Below, in pieces: positions 10,786-20,521 of a stretch of 37,369 bases of DNA (position 1 is the stretch's first letter; each line of letters starts with the position of its first letter). The position numbers and the translations under genes were made by a program. Location: assembly GCA_023249725.1 (NCBI GenBank), contig JAHFBZ010000011.1, positions 1-37,369 of the forward strand, in the 5' to 3' direction. The notes beneath the pieces were generated by a model. That model made no database searches. It was not told the origin of the DNA and saw only the letters and a program-made list of their open reading frames with translations. Source of the stretch: Methanobacteriaceae archaeon (GTDB taxonomy: Archaea; Methanobacteriota; Methanobacteria; Methanobacteriales; Methanobacteriaceae).

Positions 10786-11181
10786 TTATTGTGGATACTC
10801 CTGTATGTCTGGCCGGAACACCTTCCAATAAAACCATCTAGTACTAAGTTTAGTATTTATGTAACCAGTACTCCATGACGTCCACAATTTAGTTTTTGAA
10901 ACCTTTTTGAAAGAAACTACCCATTTATGAGAATATTTCCACTTTCCATTAATTTTTTCATAATATGTTCTTTCGACTTTACGCATGTTGTTAGAGTATA
11001 AATAAGTCTTCCACTTAACTTTCATTGTTATTTTTTCACCACTGACACCATCATAGAAAATTTTTGTTCCATGATCTACTAAATATCCTTTCTGTGGTGC
11101 AGCAGCCACAGGTGCTGCAAACTGCACAACCGAACAAGCCATAAAGAAAACAACAAACAAAGCCAAAAATTTTATCTTCAT
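10786..11181 (-). CDS. Small secreted protein, unknown
   Basis: The 131 residues begin with a classical signal peptide (MKIKFLALFVVFFMACSVVQ then FAAPVAAAPQ), likely cut after AAA. The mature part is about 105 residues, strongly basic and aromatic: KVKWKTYLYSNNMRKVERTY, KINGKWKYSHKWVVSF, WTSWSTGY and RWFYWKVFRP. It looks like a beta-rich surface or wall-associated protein. I do not recognise a family. The ATG at 11181 has GGAGGTG seven bases upstream; a GTG one codon earlier is too close to that site. A tandem 14-base repeat lies in its promoter region. Confidence 0.65.
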   Translation of the reverse strand: MKIKFLALFVVFFMACSVVQFAAPVAAAPQKGYLVDHGTKIFYDGVSGEKITMKVKWKTYLYSNNMRKVERTYYEKINGKWKYSHKWVVSFKKVSKTKLWTSWSTGYINTKLSTRWFYWKVFRPDIQEYPQ

Positions 11182-11220
11182 CACACTTCACCTCCAAATA
11201 TGATACAAATAATAAAATAG

Positions 11221-11248
11221 ATTTTAAGCTATATATTTTAAGCTATAT
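11221..11248. repeat. Tandem 14-base direct repeat upstream of the secreted-protein gene
   Basis: Two head-to-tail perfect copies of ATTTTAAGCTATAT lie 40-67 bases upstream of the start at 11181. Each contains a TATA-like core, so they may overlap the promoter or form an operator. The remainder to 11512 is AT-rich, with short (AAAT) repeats near 11277 and no gene. Confidence 0.6.
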
Positions 11249-11512
11249 AATTACCCTACATTAAAACAAAAGCAAAATAAATAAATAAATAAAATATCAT
11301 TAAATATTTTTAAATCTAAAATTACTCTTAATAAGCATCAAAAAGGAGAAATAAGAAAGAATTTAAAAGTTCTATCTCCTGAAAATACAATTATTTCCAA
11401 AATCTACCTAAAAATTATCCAATGTTCTAGTTGAATTGAAATCCCACTCATCATTTTCTAGATAAAAATTGAAGAATGTTTTATTATATAATTACTTTTT
11501 GTTTGCTTGAGT

Positions 11513-11713
11513 TTATCCACCATAAATAACCTTAATAACTTCAATAACATCTCCATCAGCAATTATTTCTTCTTCTAGTACAATTTGGCCATTTTTTTTA
11601 ACAACAACTGTTTCTAATGGAAAATCCATATCCTCTAAAACACGTTTAATAGTTGTTTCATCAGGAAAATCTCTAGTTTCCTGTTCATCACCAATAATTA
11701 ATGTAAATTTCAT
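11513..11713 (-). CDS. MoaD/ThiS-like ubiquitin-fold sulfur carrier (SAMP-like)
   Basis: The 66-residue protein has a beta-grasp pattern (KFTLIIGDEQETRDFPDETT, VVVKKNGQIVLEEEIIADGD, VIEVIKVIYGG) and ends in the Gly-Gly needed for C-terminal adenylation and thiocarboxylation. It lies 59 bases downstream of an NcsA-like tRNA thiolase gene on the same strand, which suggests that it feeds sulfur to that enzyme. It might instead act like archaeal SAMPs in protein modification. A strong site, AGAGGAGA, precedes the ATG. No E1-like activating enzyme is in the window. Confidence 0.8.
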   Translation of the reverse strand: MKFTLIIGDEQETRDFPDETTIKRVLEDMDFPLETVVVKKNGQIVLEEEIIADGDVIEVIKVIYGG

Positions 11714-11772
11714 TTAATCTCCTCTAAAATTTTTTGTATGTATTTTTAATTGAATAAGACAAAATTGTGTAA

Positions 11773-12693
11773 TCATTCGTTTATTTCAATGCAAAAAATA
11801 CAGGCCCTGCACAGTTCATGGGCAGAGGGCTCACCACACCGAGTACATTTTCCCATATTAAATTCTTTAGTGAATTCTTTTTTTATAACTGGTTTTAACT
11901 TATCGAATCCTCTTAAAGTAGAATACATGATAGTGGGATGGTTTTGAGACAATTGCTTTATAAATTGGCCCACTTCACCCCTAAATGATTCTTGAGAATA
12001 AGGACAGCCCGCAAAGTGGACTTCCAGCTCTCTGGCCAATACATAAAGAGCTACTTCCTTTTCAGGAATCTCCCTAAGCGGTTTAATCTTCACTGTGAAC
12101 TTTTCACTTCGAGACACTGTTTTAGGCCCAATTCGGGTGAGATTTTCAATGTTTCCTTCTAAATAATTCATTAAAATGGCCTGAGTTTCATCATCAAGAT
12201 TATGGCCGGTGGCAATTTTAGTGGCTCCCACATCTCGGGCCTCTCTATTTAAAATCCATCGCCTGAAAACGCCACAGTAAGTACAGGCCCCTCTTTGAGA
12301 GGAAGATGTCATAATATCATCCAGCGTGGTATCAAATGAGTCTTTAAAAGTGACTAAATTGTGTTCTATCCCTAAACGCTTGGCATGATCCTCAGCTATT
12401 CTTACCCCATCTTCCCGATATCCTTTGATACCTTCATCAATGGTTACCGCAGTCATTTCAATTATATTTCTTTCATAAAGTGAATTTAATATATCCAGAA
12501 CCATTACACTGTCTTTACCACCAGATAGGGCCATCAGAACTTTATCGCCCTTATCAATGAGTTTGTACTTGCGAATATCTTTCAATACCTTTTGCTGTGT
12601 TCCTTGAATAAAGCAATCCTGACAAAGTCGCTGTCCAGAATGCTTTTTTTCAATAATAACCTCGGGGGCACCACATTTGGTACATGTTTTCAT
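11773..12693 (-). CDS. tRNA 2-thiolation enzyme, NcsA/TtuA family
   Basis: This family thiolates uridine in tRNA (U34 or U54) using ATP and an iron-sulfur cluster. The 306 residues contain an N-terminal zinc finger (C4, C7, C24, C27), the PP-loop SGGKDS (57-62), central cluster cysteines in RGACTYCG and [11 protein letters not shown], the adenylation helix [16 protein letters not shown], and a C-terminal zinc finger [19 protein letters not shown]. This is the complete domain set of the TtuA/Ncs6 group. The start ATG has GGAGT upstream. It precedes the MoaD/ThiS-like carrier gene. The position modified, 34 or 54, cannot be told from sequence alone. Confidence 0.88.
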   Translation of the reverse strand: MKTCTKCGAPEVIIEKKHSGQRLCQDCFIQGTQQKVLKDIRKYKLIDKGDKVLMALSGGKDSVMVLDILNSLYERNIIEMTAVTIDEGIKGYREDGVRIAEDHAKRLGIEHNLVTFKDSFDTTLDDIMTSSSQRGACTYCGVFRRWILNREARDVGATKIATGHNLDDETQAILMNYLEGNIENLTRIGPKTVSRSEKFTVKIKPLREIPEKEVALYVLARELEVHFAGCPYSQESFRGEVGQFIKQLSQNHPTIMYSTLRGFDKLKPVIKKEFTKEFNMGKCTRCGEPSAHELCRACIFCIEINE

Positions 12694-13013
12694 TTTTTTA
12701 CTCCAGTGAAATAAAATTGAGTTAATACCTATTAAAATCTTGATTTTAAATAATTAATGATTTTAAAATATTAGATTAAAATTTAGATTGAATAGTTGTC
12801 CTTCTTATTGAAATTTAATATATTCAAATTCTTTATGTAGATTATATTATAATTGTAGATATAAAATGTAGATATAAAATTTTGAATATATTAAATTTAA
12901 TATGGAATATTCAATTAATTTGATTATATATCTAAAATATTGTTTTTTATTTTTAGACATACACTTCAAGTGTAAAAAAATCCACTAATAGTGAAATTTA
13001 GACAAAATTTAAA
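12694..13013. other. AT-rich intergenic region with small repeats
   Basis: There is no gene. It contains a tandem perfect 13-base repeat TGTAGATATAAAA (12854-12879) and a dyad ACACTT-C-AAGTGT near 12960-12972. The dyad is not followed by a T tract in the minus direction, so it is a poor terminator for the gene ending at 13014. It also holds the promoter of the NcsA-like gene (minus strand). Confidence 0.5.
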
Positions 13014-14594
13014 TTAAATAGAAAAAGGTTTTTTAAATAATTCAAAGTCCTGAGTATAGTTTTTCCCAGTAATCATAGCAATTTCTGCTTTTTGAAGTTC
13101 TGAACCCAAATAGGCAGCATGTTCCAGGCGACTTATCATCTGGCGATTTAAAAGTTCTCCATATATCTTCTTAGCTGATTTGCCAACAATGGCCACATCA
13201 GGTTCCATATTTTTATAATGAACTACCATTATCTCCTGTTCATTTACCATAATTTTAAAACTTCCTGCCTCATCCTGCACGAATTTTTTAGTTCCCTCCG
13301 CTTCAAAAACCGGCACATCAAATTCTTCAACCACTTTCTCAGGAAGTCTTTTATCCTTGAAAACCAGGAGATTAATTCCCAGATCTTTAGGGATAGAACC
13401 CCTATTTTTAGCTAAAAACATCATTTTAGAGGATACAGCAAGTTCATAAACGCTGCGAACTGTTTTACCACTTTCTTCAGGAGTAAATAATATACTGGCC
13501 CCTAGTTCCATAGCTATGCCTGAGAGAAGAGAATTAACTCCCACTGAATCTGTGTCTAAAAGCTCTGTAACATTGCCAACACCTAAAAAAAGAGGTTCTG
13601 GGTTTTTATCATGATACTGATGGCAGGCCATTATAGAATCAACAATACTCCTACTGTTAATCGGATCAAGAATTAAATCAGCTACCACATCTATATTTTT
13701 ACATTTTTCTCGAAGTTCTTCCAACGAACTGACCCTTTCCTCCACAGTATGAGGAACCCAGCCCCTTTGGAAATCCGTGGGAAGAATAACTGCTGGAATT
13801 TGTTTTTTTTCCATTAAAGGAAGCACTTCTTCACAATTCCCATGATCTAAACTTAAAACCATATCAACACCTGATTTTACCGCAGATTCAATCTCCAATG
13901 GGTTCAAAGTGTCTATACTTACTGGAATATCACCAGCTATCTGTTTGAGAGTTGAAACCATTTCTGGAATTTTATGGGCCAGATTTTCACCAGCCACCAT
14001 TCCAATATCAACCATATCAGCTCCACTTTTGATGAAGTAACGCGCTTTTTTAATGAGATCTTCAGTAGTTAAAAGAGGGGCATTGGCAATTTCTGCCAGC
14101 ACTCTCATTGGAAAATCTTCTCCAACAGGTAATTTACCAACTAAAATATTATTATGCTTTTTAAGGAGTTTATTGGTTAGTTTTTCATCTTTTTCAAAAT
14201 TTTCAATAAAATCCAAGGCCTTTTGACGTTGTTCTGCTTCAATAAGTTTATCCGCAGAAGTTATGGTTGAAAGCTCTAATTTATCCAGTGCATCAAGGAC
14301 TATTTGCAAGTCAGCCGCCTCAGTTGGTCCTTTATAAGCTGGAATTCCCGTTTCTTCTTGAATTAATTTAGCATCTTTACGAATAAGACCTGGAATAATT
14401 ATCATATCCATATCATTCAAGTCAATTAAATTAATTGATTCAAGTTCTTTAATTTCATTAGATATTTTTCTGGGCGTTAAAAAAGCCGCTACAGGAGTAT
14501 TGACAACATGAACAAATACATCCTGTTTTGAACTAGCTGAAACCTTTTTTACCAGTCCTTCAGCCAGCTTTCCGGTGATGATAATAACTTTCAT
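13014..14594 (-). CDS. Dihydropteroate-synthase-like protein (methanogen type)
   Basis: The 526 residues have three parts. Residues 1-150 form a domain of unknown function ([37 protein letters not shown]). Residues about 165-400 form a TIM barrel like dihydropteroate synthase ([36 protein letters not shown]). A C-terminal tail ends in [18 protein letters not shown]. This is the archaeal DHPS-related family (TIGR00284-like), which is larger than true DHPS. A role in building the pterin part of tetrahydromethanopterin is a reasonable inference but not shown. A GAGGAATT site precedes the ATG. It is divergent from the por operon. Confidence 0.78.
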   Translation of the reverse strand: MKVIIITGKLAEGLVKKVSASSKQDVFVHVVNTPVAAFLTPRKISNEIKELESINLIDLNDMDMIIIPGLIRKDAKLIQEETGIPAYKGPTEAADLQIVLDALDKLELSTITSADKLIEAEQRQKALDFIENFEKDEKLTNKLLKKHNNILVGKLPVGEDFPMRVLAEIANAPLLTTEDLIKKARYFIKSGADMVDIGMVAGENLAHKIPEMVSTLKQIAGDIPVSIDTLNPLEIESAVKSGVDMVLSLDHGNCEEVLPLMEKKQIPAVILPTDFQRGWVPHTVEERVSSLEELREKCKNIDVVADLILDPINSRSIVDSIMACHQYHDKNPEPLFLGVGNVTELLDTDSVGVNSLLSGIAMELGASILFTPEESGKTVRSVYELAVSSKMMFLAKNRGSIPKDLGINLLVFKDKRLPEKVVEEFDVPVFEAEGTKKFVQDEAGSFKIMVNEQEIMVVHYKNMEPDVAIVGKSAKKIYGELLNRQMISRLEHAAYLGSELQKAEIAMITGKNYTQDFELFKKPFSI

Positions 14595-14717
14595 TATAAT
14601 TCCTCAGTCTTTTATTGATAATTTTGTGCTAATTAATCCTCGAAATATATCAAAAATATTATCAAACTTTAACTAATAATTTCATTAATACTATACTTTA
14701 TTTCATGGCACCATCAT

Positions 14718-14771
<54 letters not shown>

Positions 14772-15299
14772 ATGATCGAAATTCGCTTTCACGGACGCGG
14801 TGGTCAGGGCTCTGTTACAGCAGCAGAGATTTTAGCAAAGGCTGCTTTCGAAGATGGAAAGTATTCACAAGCATTTCCCTTTTTTGGCGTTGAAAGAAGA
14901 GGCGCTCCCGTCATGGCATTCACAAGAATAAACGATGAACCAATTAGACGACGATATCAAGTTTATAACCCAGATTACGTTGTAGTACTTGATGAAGGAC
15001 TTTTAGAAGTAGTAGATGTGTTTTCAGGTCTTAAATGCCACGGTATGGCAATTATAAATACTCAGGGAGAATCACCTGAACACGAAGGCTCTGAAACCCA
15101 TGTAATAGATGCTACAGGAATTGCACTGGAAAAGTTAGGTTTACCAATTGTAAATACTGTTATGCTTGGTGCATTTGCAGGAGCTACAGGAGAAGTAAGC
15201 CTTGATTCCATTATAAAAATTATAAAAGAAACTTTCCCAGGTAAAGTTGGAGAAAAAAACGCTGTTGCTGCTAAAGCAGCTTACGAGCATGTTAAATGA
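14772..15299 (+). CDS. porC: Pyruvate:ferredoxin oxidoreductase, gamma subunit
   Basis: This is one subunit of the four-part enzyme that interconverts pyruvate + CoA with acetyl-CoA + CO2 using ferredoxin. In methanogens it runs toward pyruvate synthesis. The 175 residues start with the family signature [21 protein letters not shown], then [19 protein letters not shown] and [18 protein letters not shown]. It is first in an operon with porD, A, B, E and F. A 131-base gap separates it from porD, longer than any other gap in the operon, and a hairpin overlaps its stop codon. Confidence 0.95.
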   Translation: MIEIRFHGRGGQGSVTAAEILAKAAFEDGKYSQAFPFFGVERRGAPVMAFTRINDEPIRRRYQVYNPDYVVVLDEGLLEVVDVFSGLKCHGMAIINTQGESPEHEGSETHVIDATGIALEKLGLPIVNTVMLGAFAGATGEVSLDSIIKIIKETFPGKVGEKNAVAAKAAYEHVK

Positions 15300-15317
15300 A
15301 TTAAATCCAATTCATTT
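15294..15317 (+). promoter_or_regulatory. Hairpin overlapping the porC stop codon
   Basis: This is a perfect nine-base inverted repeat, AAATGAATT and AATTCATTT, with a six-base loop. It spans the porC stop (15297-15299). It is followed by A/T-rich DNA with only short T runs, so it is not a strong terminator. It might be an RNA-processing or stability element between porC and porD. Given the AT-rich composition, chance is also possible. Confidence 0.4.
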
Positions 15318-15430
15318 AATAATTTTAATAAATTAAATAACAACTAAAATTTAGAAATAACAAAGTTTTGAAATTAGAATTAATAAAATTTAAAATTTTA
15401 AAACAAATTAATTTTAACAGGTGATTTACC

Positions 15431-15673
15431 ATGGAATCCATCGGAGGAGCTGTCAAAAACCCCGGGAGTACCCGGAATAATAAGACAGGAAGTTGGAGGA
15501 CCTTTAAGCCCATACTTGACAAAGAAACATGCATAGATTGTGATAACTGCATTCTTTTCTGTCCAGAGGGCTGTATAAATAAGGAACACGATATAGATTA
15601 CAATTATTGTAAAGGGTGCGGCATATGTGCCGAAGAATGCCCTGTAAAAGCCATAAAAATGGAGAGAGAATAA
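15431..15673 (+). CDS. porD: Pyruvate:ferredoxin oxidoreductase, delta (ferredoxin) subunit
   Basis: The 80 residues bear two [4Fe-4S] motifs, [15 protein letters not shown] and [15 protein letters not shown], after an N-terminal stretch ([20 protein letters not shown]) typical of PorD. It passes electrons from the thiamine-diphosphate site to external ferredoxin. An AGGTGA site precedes the ATG. The stop overlaps the porA ATG by one base (TAATG), showing tight translational coupling. Confidence 0.95.
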   Translation: MESIGGAVKNPGSTRNNKTGSWRTFKPILDKETCIDCDNCILFCPEGCINKEHDIDYNYCKGCGICAEECPVKAIKMERE

Positions 15674-16824
15674 TGGTTCTTAAAGTTATGACTGCTAATA
15701 AGGCAATAGCAGAAGCTGTACGTCTTGCTAGACCCCAAGTTATCCCAGTTTATCCCATTACTCCACAAACCAGCATATCTGAATATTTGGCCCAGTTTGT
15801 GGCTGATGGAGATATAGATTCAGAATATATAATGGTAGAATCAGAACACACTTCAATGAGTGCTGCTATCGGTGCTTCCGGAGCAGGAGTTAGAGTATTC
15901 ACCGCCACATCATCTCAGGGATTGGCTTTAATGCACGAAGTTCTTTTTGCAGCAGCAGGCCTTAGAACACCTATAGTAATGGCCAATGCCAACCGAGCTT
16001 TAGCCGCCCCATTAAGTATATGGAATGATCACCAGGATTCAATATCTCAAAGAGATACGGGATGGATACAGATTTATGTTGAAGACGGACAAGAAGCTCT
16101 GGACTCAGTTCTACGTTCCTATAAAATTTCAGAAGATAAAGATGTCCTTTTGCCCAGTATGGTGTGTTTAGACGGATTTATCCTTACTCACACAGTAGAA
16201 CCTGTGGATATACCTTCACAAGAAGATGTAGACAGTTTCTTACCAAAATATGTGCCTGAACATTTATACCTTGATCCTGAACGGCCAATGTCCATTGGAA
16301 CTCTTGCCGACCCTAATTATTACATGGAAGCCCGATACCATCTGGAGTTGGCTATGGAAAGATCCATGGATGTTATTAAAAAAGTCAATAAGGAATTTAG
16401 CGAAATATTTGGTAGAGAATATGGTTCCGTGGAAGAATACTACTGTGATGATGCAGAAATCATATTAATAACTATGGGATCCCTGTGTAGTACCATAAGA
16501 GATGTGGTGGATGATTTACGAAAAGATGGAGAAAAAGTAGGTATGTTGAAAATTAGAACTTACCGACCGTTCCCTAAAGAAGATATTCACAAAGCCATTA
16601 AAAACGCCCATAAAGTGGCTGTTCTGGATAAAAACATTACTTTTGGAGTAGGGGGGGCATTATATACCGACCTTAAATCTTCCATTAGTGATGTTGATAT
16701 TTATGGTTTCATTGTAGGTCTTGGCGGAAGAGATATTACTCCAACCCACCTCAAAGACATTGTAAATAAGACTAAAAACCCTACCCAGGACATTACCTGG
16801 ATCGGATTAAAGGAGGGAGTCTAA
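15673..16824 (+). CDS. porA: Pyruvate:ferredoxin oxidoreductase, alpha subunit
   Basis: The subunit has 383 residues with the family blocks [55 protein letters not shown], and the C-terminal transketolase-like part [18 protein letters not shown]. It helps bind pyruvate and CoA and completes the TPP site with PorB. The open frame extends 19 codons upstream, but that stretch overlaps porD out of frame. The ATG at 15673, which shares a base with the porD stop and has GGAGAGA upstream, is the start. Confidence 0.95.
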   Translation: MVLKVMTANKAIAEAVRLARPQVIPVYPITPQTSISEYLAQFVADGDIDSEYIMVESEHTSMSAAIGASGAGVRVFTATSSQGLALMHEVLFAAAGLRTPIVMANANRALAAPLSIWNDHQDSISQRDTGWIQIYVEDGQEALDSVLRSYKISEDKDVLLPSMVCLDGFILTHTVEPVDIPSQEDVDSFLPKYVPEHLYLDPERPMSIGTLADPNYYMEARYHLELAMERSMDVIKKVNKEFSEIFGREYGSVEEYYCDDAEIILITMGSLCSTIRDVVDDLRKDGEKVGMLKIRTYRPFPKEDIHKAIKNAHKVAVLDKNITFGVGGALYTDLKSSISDVDIYGFIVGLGGRDITPTHLKDIVNKTKNPTQDITWIGLKEGV

Positions 16825-17691
16825 ATGAAAATACCTGAAGAAGAATTACTCGCCCCGGGTCACCGCGGTTGTGCCGGATGTGGTGCTACCATAGGTGTAA
16901 GACTAGCACTAAAGGTGCTTGGTAGGAATACTGTAGCTATTTCTTCAACTGGTTGTTTAGAGGTAATTACTACTCCTTATCCTGAAACCTCATGGGAAAT
17001 TCCTTGGATACATGTTGGCTTTGAAAATGCAGGAGCAGTAGCTTCAGGTGTAGAAAGGGCCTTAAAAGCTCAGGGAAAAGAGGATGTCAATGTTGTAGCA
17101 TTTGCAGGAGACGGTGGAACTGCCGATATTGGTATGCAAGCTTTATCTGGAGCAATGGAAAGAGGACACAACCTGATTTACATTTGTTACGATAATGAAG
17201 CTTACATGAACACTGGTATTCAGAGAAGTGGTGCAACACCATATGGTGCATCTACAACCACCAGCCCCCATGGAAAAGAAAGTTTTGGTGAAAATAAACC
17301 TAAGAAAAATGTTCCCATGATTATGGCCGCTCATGGTGTGCCTTACGTGGCTACTGCATCCATATCTTATCCAGAAGACTTTATGCAAAAAGTCAAAAAA
17401 GCCGCTGAAACGGAAGGACCAGCCTACATTCACCTTAACCAACCATGTACTACTGGTTGGGGTTATGATACATCCAAAACCATCGACCTGGGCCGTCTGG
17501 CTGTGGAAACAGGTTCCTGGATTTTATATGAAATAGTAGAAGGTGAATTTAAGGTTACTTATCGACCCATGCAAAGAAAACCAGTGAGTGAATATTTAAA
17601 TGCTCAAAAAAGGTTTAAACATCTAGAAGATGAGGAAAAAGCTAAGATTCAGGAATACGTTGACCAAGTATGTACTGAGCTTAGGATATAG
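16825..17691 (+). CDS. porB: Pyruvate:ferredoxin oxidoreductase, beta (TPP-binding) subunit
   Basis: This subunit of 288 residues holds thiamine diphosphate and the proximal [4Fe-4S] cluster. C16 and C19 ([10 protein letters not shown]) and C44 (SSTGCLEV) are cluster ligands, and a fourth would be the Cys in LNQPCTTGW. The TPP/Mg motif begins GDGGTADIG at 95 and ends at N124. AGGAGGG lies directly before the ATG, which begins at the base after the porA stop. Confidence 0.95.
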   Translation: MKIPEEELLAPGHRGCAGCGATIGVRLALKVLGRNTVAISSTGCLEVITTPYPETSWEIPWIHVGFENAGAVASGVERALKAQGKEDVNVVAFAGDGGTADIGMQALSGAMERGHNLIYICYDNEAYMNTGIQRSGATPYGASTTTSPHGKESFGENKPKKNVPMIMAAHGVPYVATASISYPEDFMQKVKKAAETEGPAYIHLNQPCTTGWGYDTSKTIDLGRLAVETGSWILYEIVEGEFKVTYRPMQRKPVSEYLNAQKRFKHLEDEEKAKIQEYVDQVCTELRI

Positions 17692-17702
17692 GGGGCAGAA
17701 GA

Positions 17703-18194
17703 TTGGATAAATTAATAGTTCAGCCAGATTTATGCGATGGCTGTTTAGACTGCGAAGATGCCTGTTCTAAACTTCATGGAGTATCTAGAATAATGATACG
17801 TGAAGTTGAAGGTTCATATTATCCTATTATCTGTCAACAGTGCGAAGATGCCCCTTGTAAAACCATTTGCCCCACTGAAGCCATTATAGAGAAAGATATT
17901 CAATCTGAAAAATGTATTGGCTGTGGGCTATGCATGATGGTATGTCCATTTGGAGCAGTAGTAATGGATGATAGAAAGGCCCAGAAATGTCATCAGTGCC
18001 AGGATCTGGATACAACCCCATGTATTAAATCTTGCTCTAAAAGAGCCATTGCTTTAATTGATACTGAAAAATTAAAGCTTGATAAACAAGCAAAACATAT
18101 TGCTAAGTTATCGGGTGTGGGAAAACCAAAAAAAGGTTCAGACATTATGACTGTTTTGACTGCTGAAAACAGAGCCAAAGGAGCTTTTAAATAG
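17703..18194 (+). CDS. porE: Polyferredoxin-like iron-sulfur protein of the por operon
   Basis: The 163 residues have about four cysteine clusters: [40 protein letters not shown] and [16 protein letters not shown]. This pattern is like the electron-transfer subunits of DMSO-reductase-type enzymes. PorE and PorF are found with Por in methanogens and probably move electrons between Por and other donors. The start is TTG at 17703 with a G-rich site (GGGGGCAG) upstream; no ATG lies before the first cluster. Confidence 0.88.
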   Translation: MDKLIVQPDLCDGCLDCEDACSKLHGVSRIMIREVEGSYYPIICQQCEDAPCKTICPTEAIIEKDIQSEKCIGCGLCMMVCPFGAVVMDDRKAQKCHQCQDLDTTPCIKSCSKRAIALIDTEKLKLDKQAKHIAKLSGVGKPKKGSDIMTVLTAENRAKGAFK

Positions 18195-18204
18195 GAGGTT
18201 TGGA

Positions 18205-18636
18205 ATGAAAGAACTAGTTTCAAAACCAGAACTATGCAACGAATGCATGAAATGCGAAAGGAATTGTCCTAAAAATGCTATAAGAGTAATCAGTGGCGTT
18301 CCAGTTTTCTGCATGCATTGTGCTCCAGAAAGAGCTCCCTGCTTAAATATCTGTCCTGAAGAGGCTATAGGAGAATTTGAAGGAGCAATAGTAATTTCCA
18401 AAGCAGATTGTATTGGCTGTGGACTCTGTAGAGACTCATGCCCTATTGGTGCCATTACTATGGACGAAAAGGGAATTGCCAATAAATGTGATCTTTGCTT
18501 TGAAGAAGAAACACCAATTTGTGTTTTGAGTTGCCCTACCGCCGCCCTAAAAACAGATTCTGAAGAATTAATTTCAGGAAAACAGGACAAAATAGCCAAA
18601 GAACTGGAAAGATTAAAAAATATAATGAAATATTAA
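18205..18636 (+). CDS. porF: Polyferredoxin-like iron-sulfur protein of the por operon
   Basis: The 143 residues have the same cluster layout as Por[44 protein letters not shown] and [17 protein letters not shown]. It is a likely paralogue of PorE. A strong site, AGGAGGT, precedes the ATG. It is the last gene of the operon and is followed at once by a hairpin and T7 terminator. Confidence 0.88.
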   Translation: MKELVSKPELCNECMKCERNCPKNAIRVISGVPVFCMHCAPERAPCLNICPEEAIGEFEGAIVISKADCIGCGLCRDSCPIGAITMDEKGIANKCDLCFEEETPICVLSCPTAALKTDSEELISGKQDKIAKELERLKNIMKY

Positions 18637-18639
18637 GTT

Positions 18640-18663
18640 CGGTTTAATTACCGGCCTTTTTTT
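18640..18663 (+). terminator. Intrinsic-type terminator of the por operon
   Basis: CGGT (18640-18643) pairs with ACCG (18650-18653) across a six-base loop, then GCC and seven Ts follow. It sits four bases after the porF stop. The remaining 276 bases before the fumarase gene are AT-rich and hold only its promoter region, with the binding site AAGGTG just upstream of its ATG. Confidence 0.7.
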
Positions 18664-18939
18664 CATTTTATTATTCCATTTATTTATTTTTTTGATAATT
18701 AATTCATTAATGTTCTATTCTTTAAAATTTAATTAATTAATTAGTTTTAATTTATTATTTGTTTTATTAGTTTATTTTAGATATCTTCAATAAGTTTAGT
18801 TATTTAAATAAATTGAAAAAAATTTTTAATGCATTTTAAAAATATTATGGTAAATTTTAATTAATATCAAGTAGTAGTTTATTTATCTAATTTTTATTAA
18901 ATTTGACAATAATTCATATAACTAGAAAAAGGTGCTTTC

Positions 18940-19779
18940 ATGATTAATAAAAAAAAAATAGAAAATACAATTTGTGATCTTTATCATGATGCTGTTATCA
19001 ATTTACCATCTGATGTAAAATCTGCATTGCAAGCTGCTTATAAAAGTGAGGATAGTGAACTAGGACTATTAAATCTTAAAGCTATCTTGGATAATATTGA
19101 TGCCGCTGAAGAAATGGGTGTTCCTCTCTGTCAAGATACGGGTCTGCCAATAATATTTGTTAAGTTAGGTAATGTAAATGTGGAAAACCTCTATCAAGGA
19201 ATCAAAAATGGTGTAGAAAAAGCAACTAAAGAGGTCCCTTTAAGGCCTAATGTAGTTCATCCATTCACCAGAAAAAATACTGGGACTAATACTGGCCAGG
19301 GGATTCCCCAAATAGATATTGAATTAATAGAAGAAGATTATTTAGAACTTACTATTTTTCCCAAAGGATTTGGATCTGAAAATAATAATGCCCTTAAAAT
19401 GGCTCTTCCAGGTGAAGGTGTAGAAGGAGTAAGAGAATTCGTGGTGGAAACAGTGGTTAAAGCCCAAGGAAAACCATGCCCGCCGGTAATTGTAGGGGTT
19501 GGAATTGGCGGATCATCAGATATGGCCATGAAAATGGCAAAAAAAGCACTGATGGGTAAAGTAGGTGAGCGAAATCCAGAAGTGGAAATTGCAAAAATAG
19601 AAACAGATATTTTAGAAGAAATAAACCAATCTGGTATAGGGCCTATGGGATTAGGTGGAAAAACCACAGCTTTAGATGTTAAAATATTAACTGCAGATAC
19701 CCACACTGCTGGGCTACCTATAGGTGTATGTATTCAGTGCTGGGCGGGAAGACATGCTAGTGCTATTTTAAGGCCTTGA
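18940..19779 (+). CDS. fumA: Fumarate hydratase alpha subunit (class I, two-subunit type)
   Basis: This is the N-terminal catalytic subunit of an oxygen-sensitive [4Fe-4S] hydratase that interconverts malate and fumarate. The 279 residues carry cluster cysteines in [29 protein letters not shown] and [13 protein letters not shown]. Other family blocks are [17 protein letters not shown] and [17 protein letters not shown]. The beta subunit needed for activity is not in the window. The family also includes L-tartrate dehydratase, but fumarase fits the methanogen partial reductive TCA route and the neighbouring por operon. The ATG has AAGGTG upstream. Confidence 0.9.
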   Translation: MINKKKIENTICDLYHDAVINLPSDVKSALQAAYKSEDSELGLLNLKAILDNIDAAEEMGVPLCQDTGLPIIFVKLGNVNVENLYQGIKNGVEKATKEVPLRPNVVHPFTRKNTGTNTGQGIPQIDIELIEEDYLELTIFPKGFGSENNNALKMALPGEGVEGVREFVVETVVKAQGKPCPPVIVGVGIGGSSDMAMKMAKKALMGKVGERNPEVEIAKIETDILEEINQSGIGPMGLGGKTTALDVKILTADTHTAGLPIGVCIQCWAGRHASAILRP

Positions 19780-19904
19780 ATTATTTAAATTCATTTATTC
19801 TAATTTTAAATTATATTTATTTTTTCATATTATTTTAATTCAATTTTTAATATACCAATATCAATTAAAAATCTTTATTTTTTTTCCAATATATTTTTTC
19901 TAAA

Positions 19905-20324
19905 TTAAATTCTCAATAAAATTATCCCCGTTATTGTAAATAAAATTCCGCACACCTTGGTAATTGATATTTTATCACCTAAAAAAAGAGTAGCTATAAT
20001 AAAAGTAACTAAAGGGAATGATGCAATTAAAGGAACAACTACTGATGCATCTCCAGACTTTAAAGCATAATAATATAATAATTGTCCTAAAAGAGCAGCA
20101 CATATTCCCTCTAGAGCAATAAAAACCCACCCAGACATATTCACATCAGTTAATGGACTGACATACGTATTGAATAATAACCATACCAGCATAATCCCAC
20201 TAATTATAAAACTTCTTATACATAGGGCTAATGCTGGACTGACACCTTCAAGTCCAATTTTTCCAAATATAGGGGCCAGACCAAAGAAAAAAGCAGCTAA
20301 AAGAGCAAAAATATAATAATTCAA
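19905..20324 (-). CDS. Half-size EamA/DMT-family transporter
   Basis: The 139 residues form about four to five membrane helices: IFALLAAFFFGLAPIFGKIG, LCIRSFIISGIMLVWLL, GWVFIALEGICAALLGQLLY, VVPLIASFPLVTFIIATLFL and a final VCGILFTITGIILL. This is one EamA repeat. Full transporters have two repeats, so this one would work as a dimer, like other single-repeat members. The substrate is unknown. It starts with TTG at 20324, with AGGTGA just upstream. It converges with the fumarase gene. Confidence 0.8.
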   Translation of the reverse strand: MNYYIFALLAAFFFGLAPIFGKIGLEGVSPALALCIRSFIISGIMLVWLLFNTYVSPLTDVNMSGWVFIALEGICAALLGQLLYYYALKSGDASVVVPLIASFPLVTFIIATLFLGDKISITKVCGILFTITGIILLRI

Positions 20325-20521
20325 AAAATCACCTAAACTCCTTAAAGATTTTTTAATTAGTTTAAAAGAATTACTTTATTAATCCTTAAATTTTAATTGA
20401 ATTCTAGCATTTATTCTTTTTAATGGTATATTAAGGAAATACATGGTATTAAGAACTCTTGAGACACTAAATATAATTTAATTAATATGATTCAAAATAA
20501 AAATAAAAAAATAAGTAAATA

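Noticed and set aside
12960-12972. Dyad as terminator of the DHPS-like gene
   Set aside because: Its T run lies before, not after, the dyad in the minus direction.
15325-15589. Two minus-strand frames across the porC-porD gap and porD
   Set aside because: They overlap each other and the well-supported porD, and their translations are shadows of it.
15616-15672. Upstream extension of porA (19 codons)
   Set aside because: It overlaps the cluster region of porD out of frame; the ATG at 15673, with the TAATG overlap, fits family length.
19777-19793. TGAATT/AATTCA hairpin after fumA as terminator
   Set aside because: The stem is six A/T-rich base pairs with no T tract directly after it; in such AT-rich DNA it is expected by chance.
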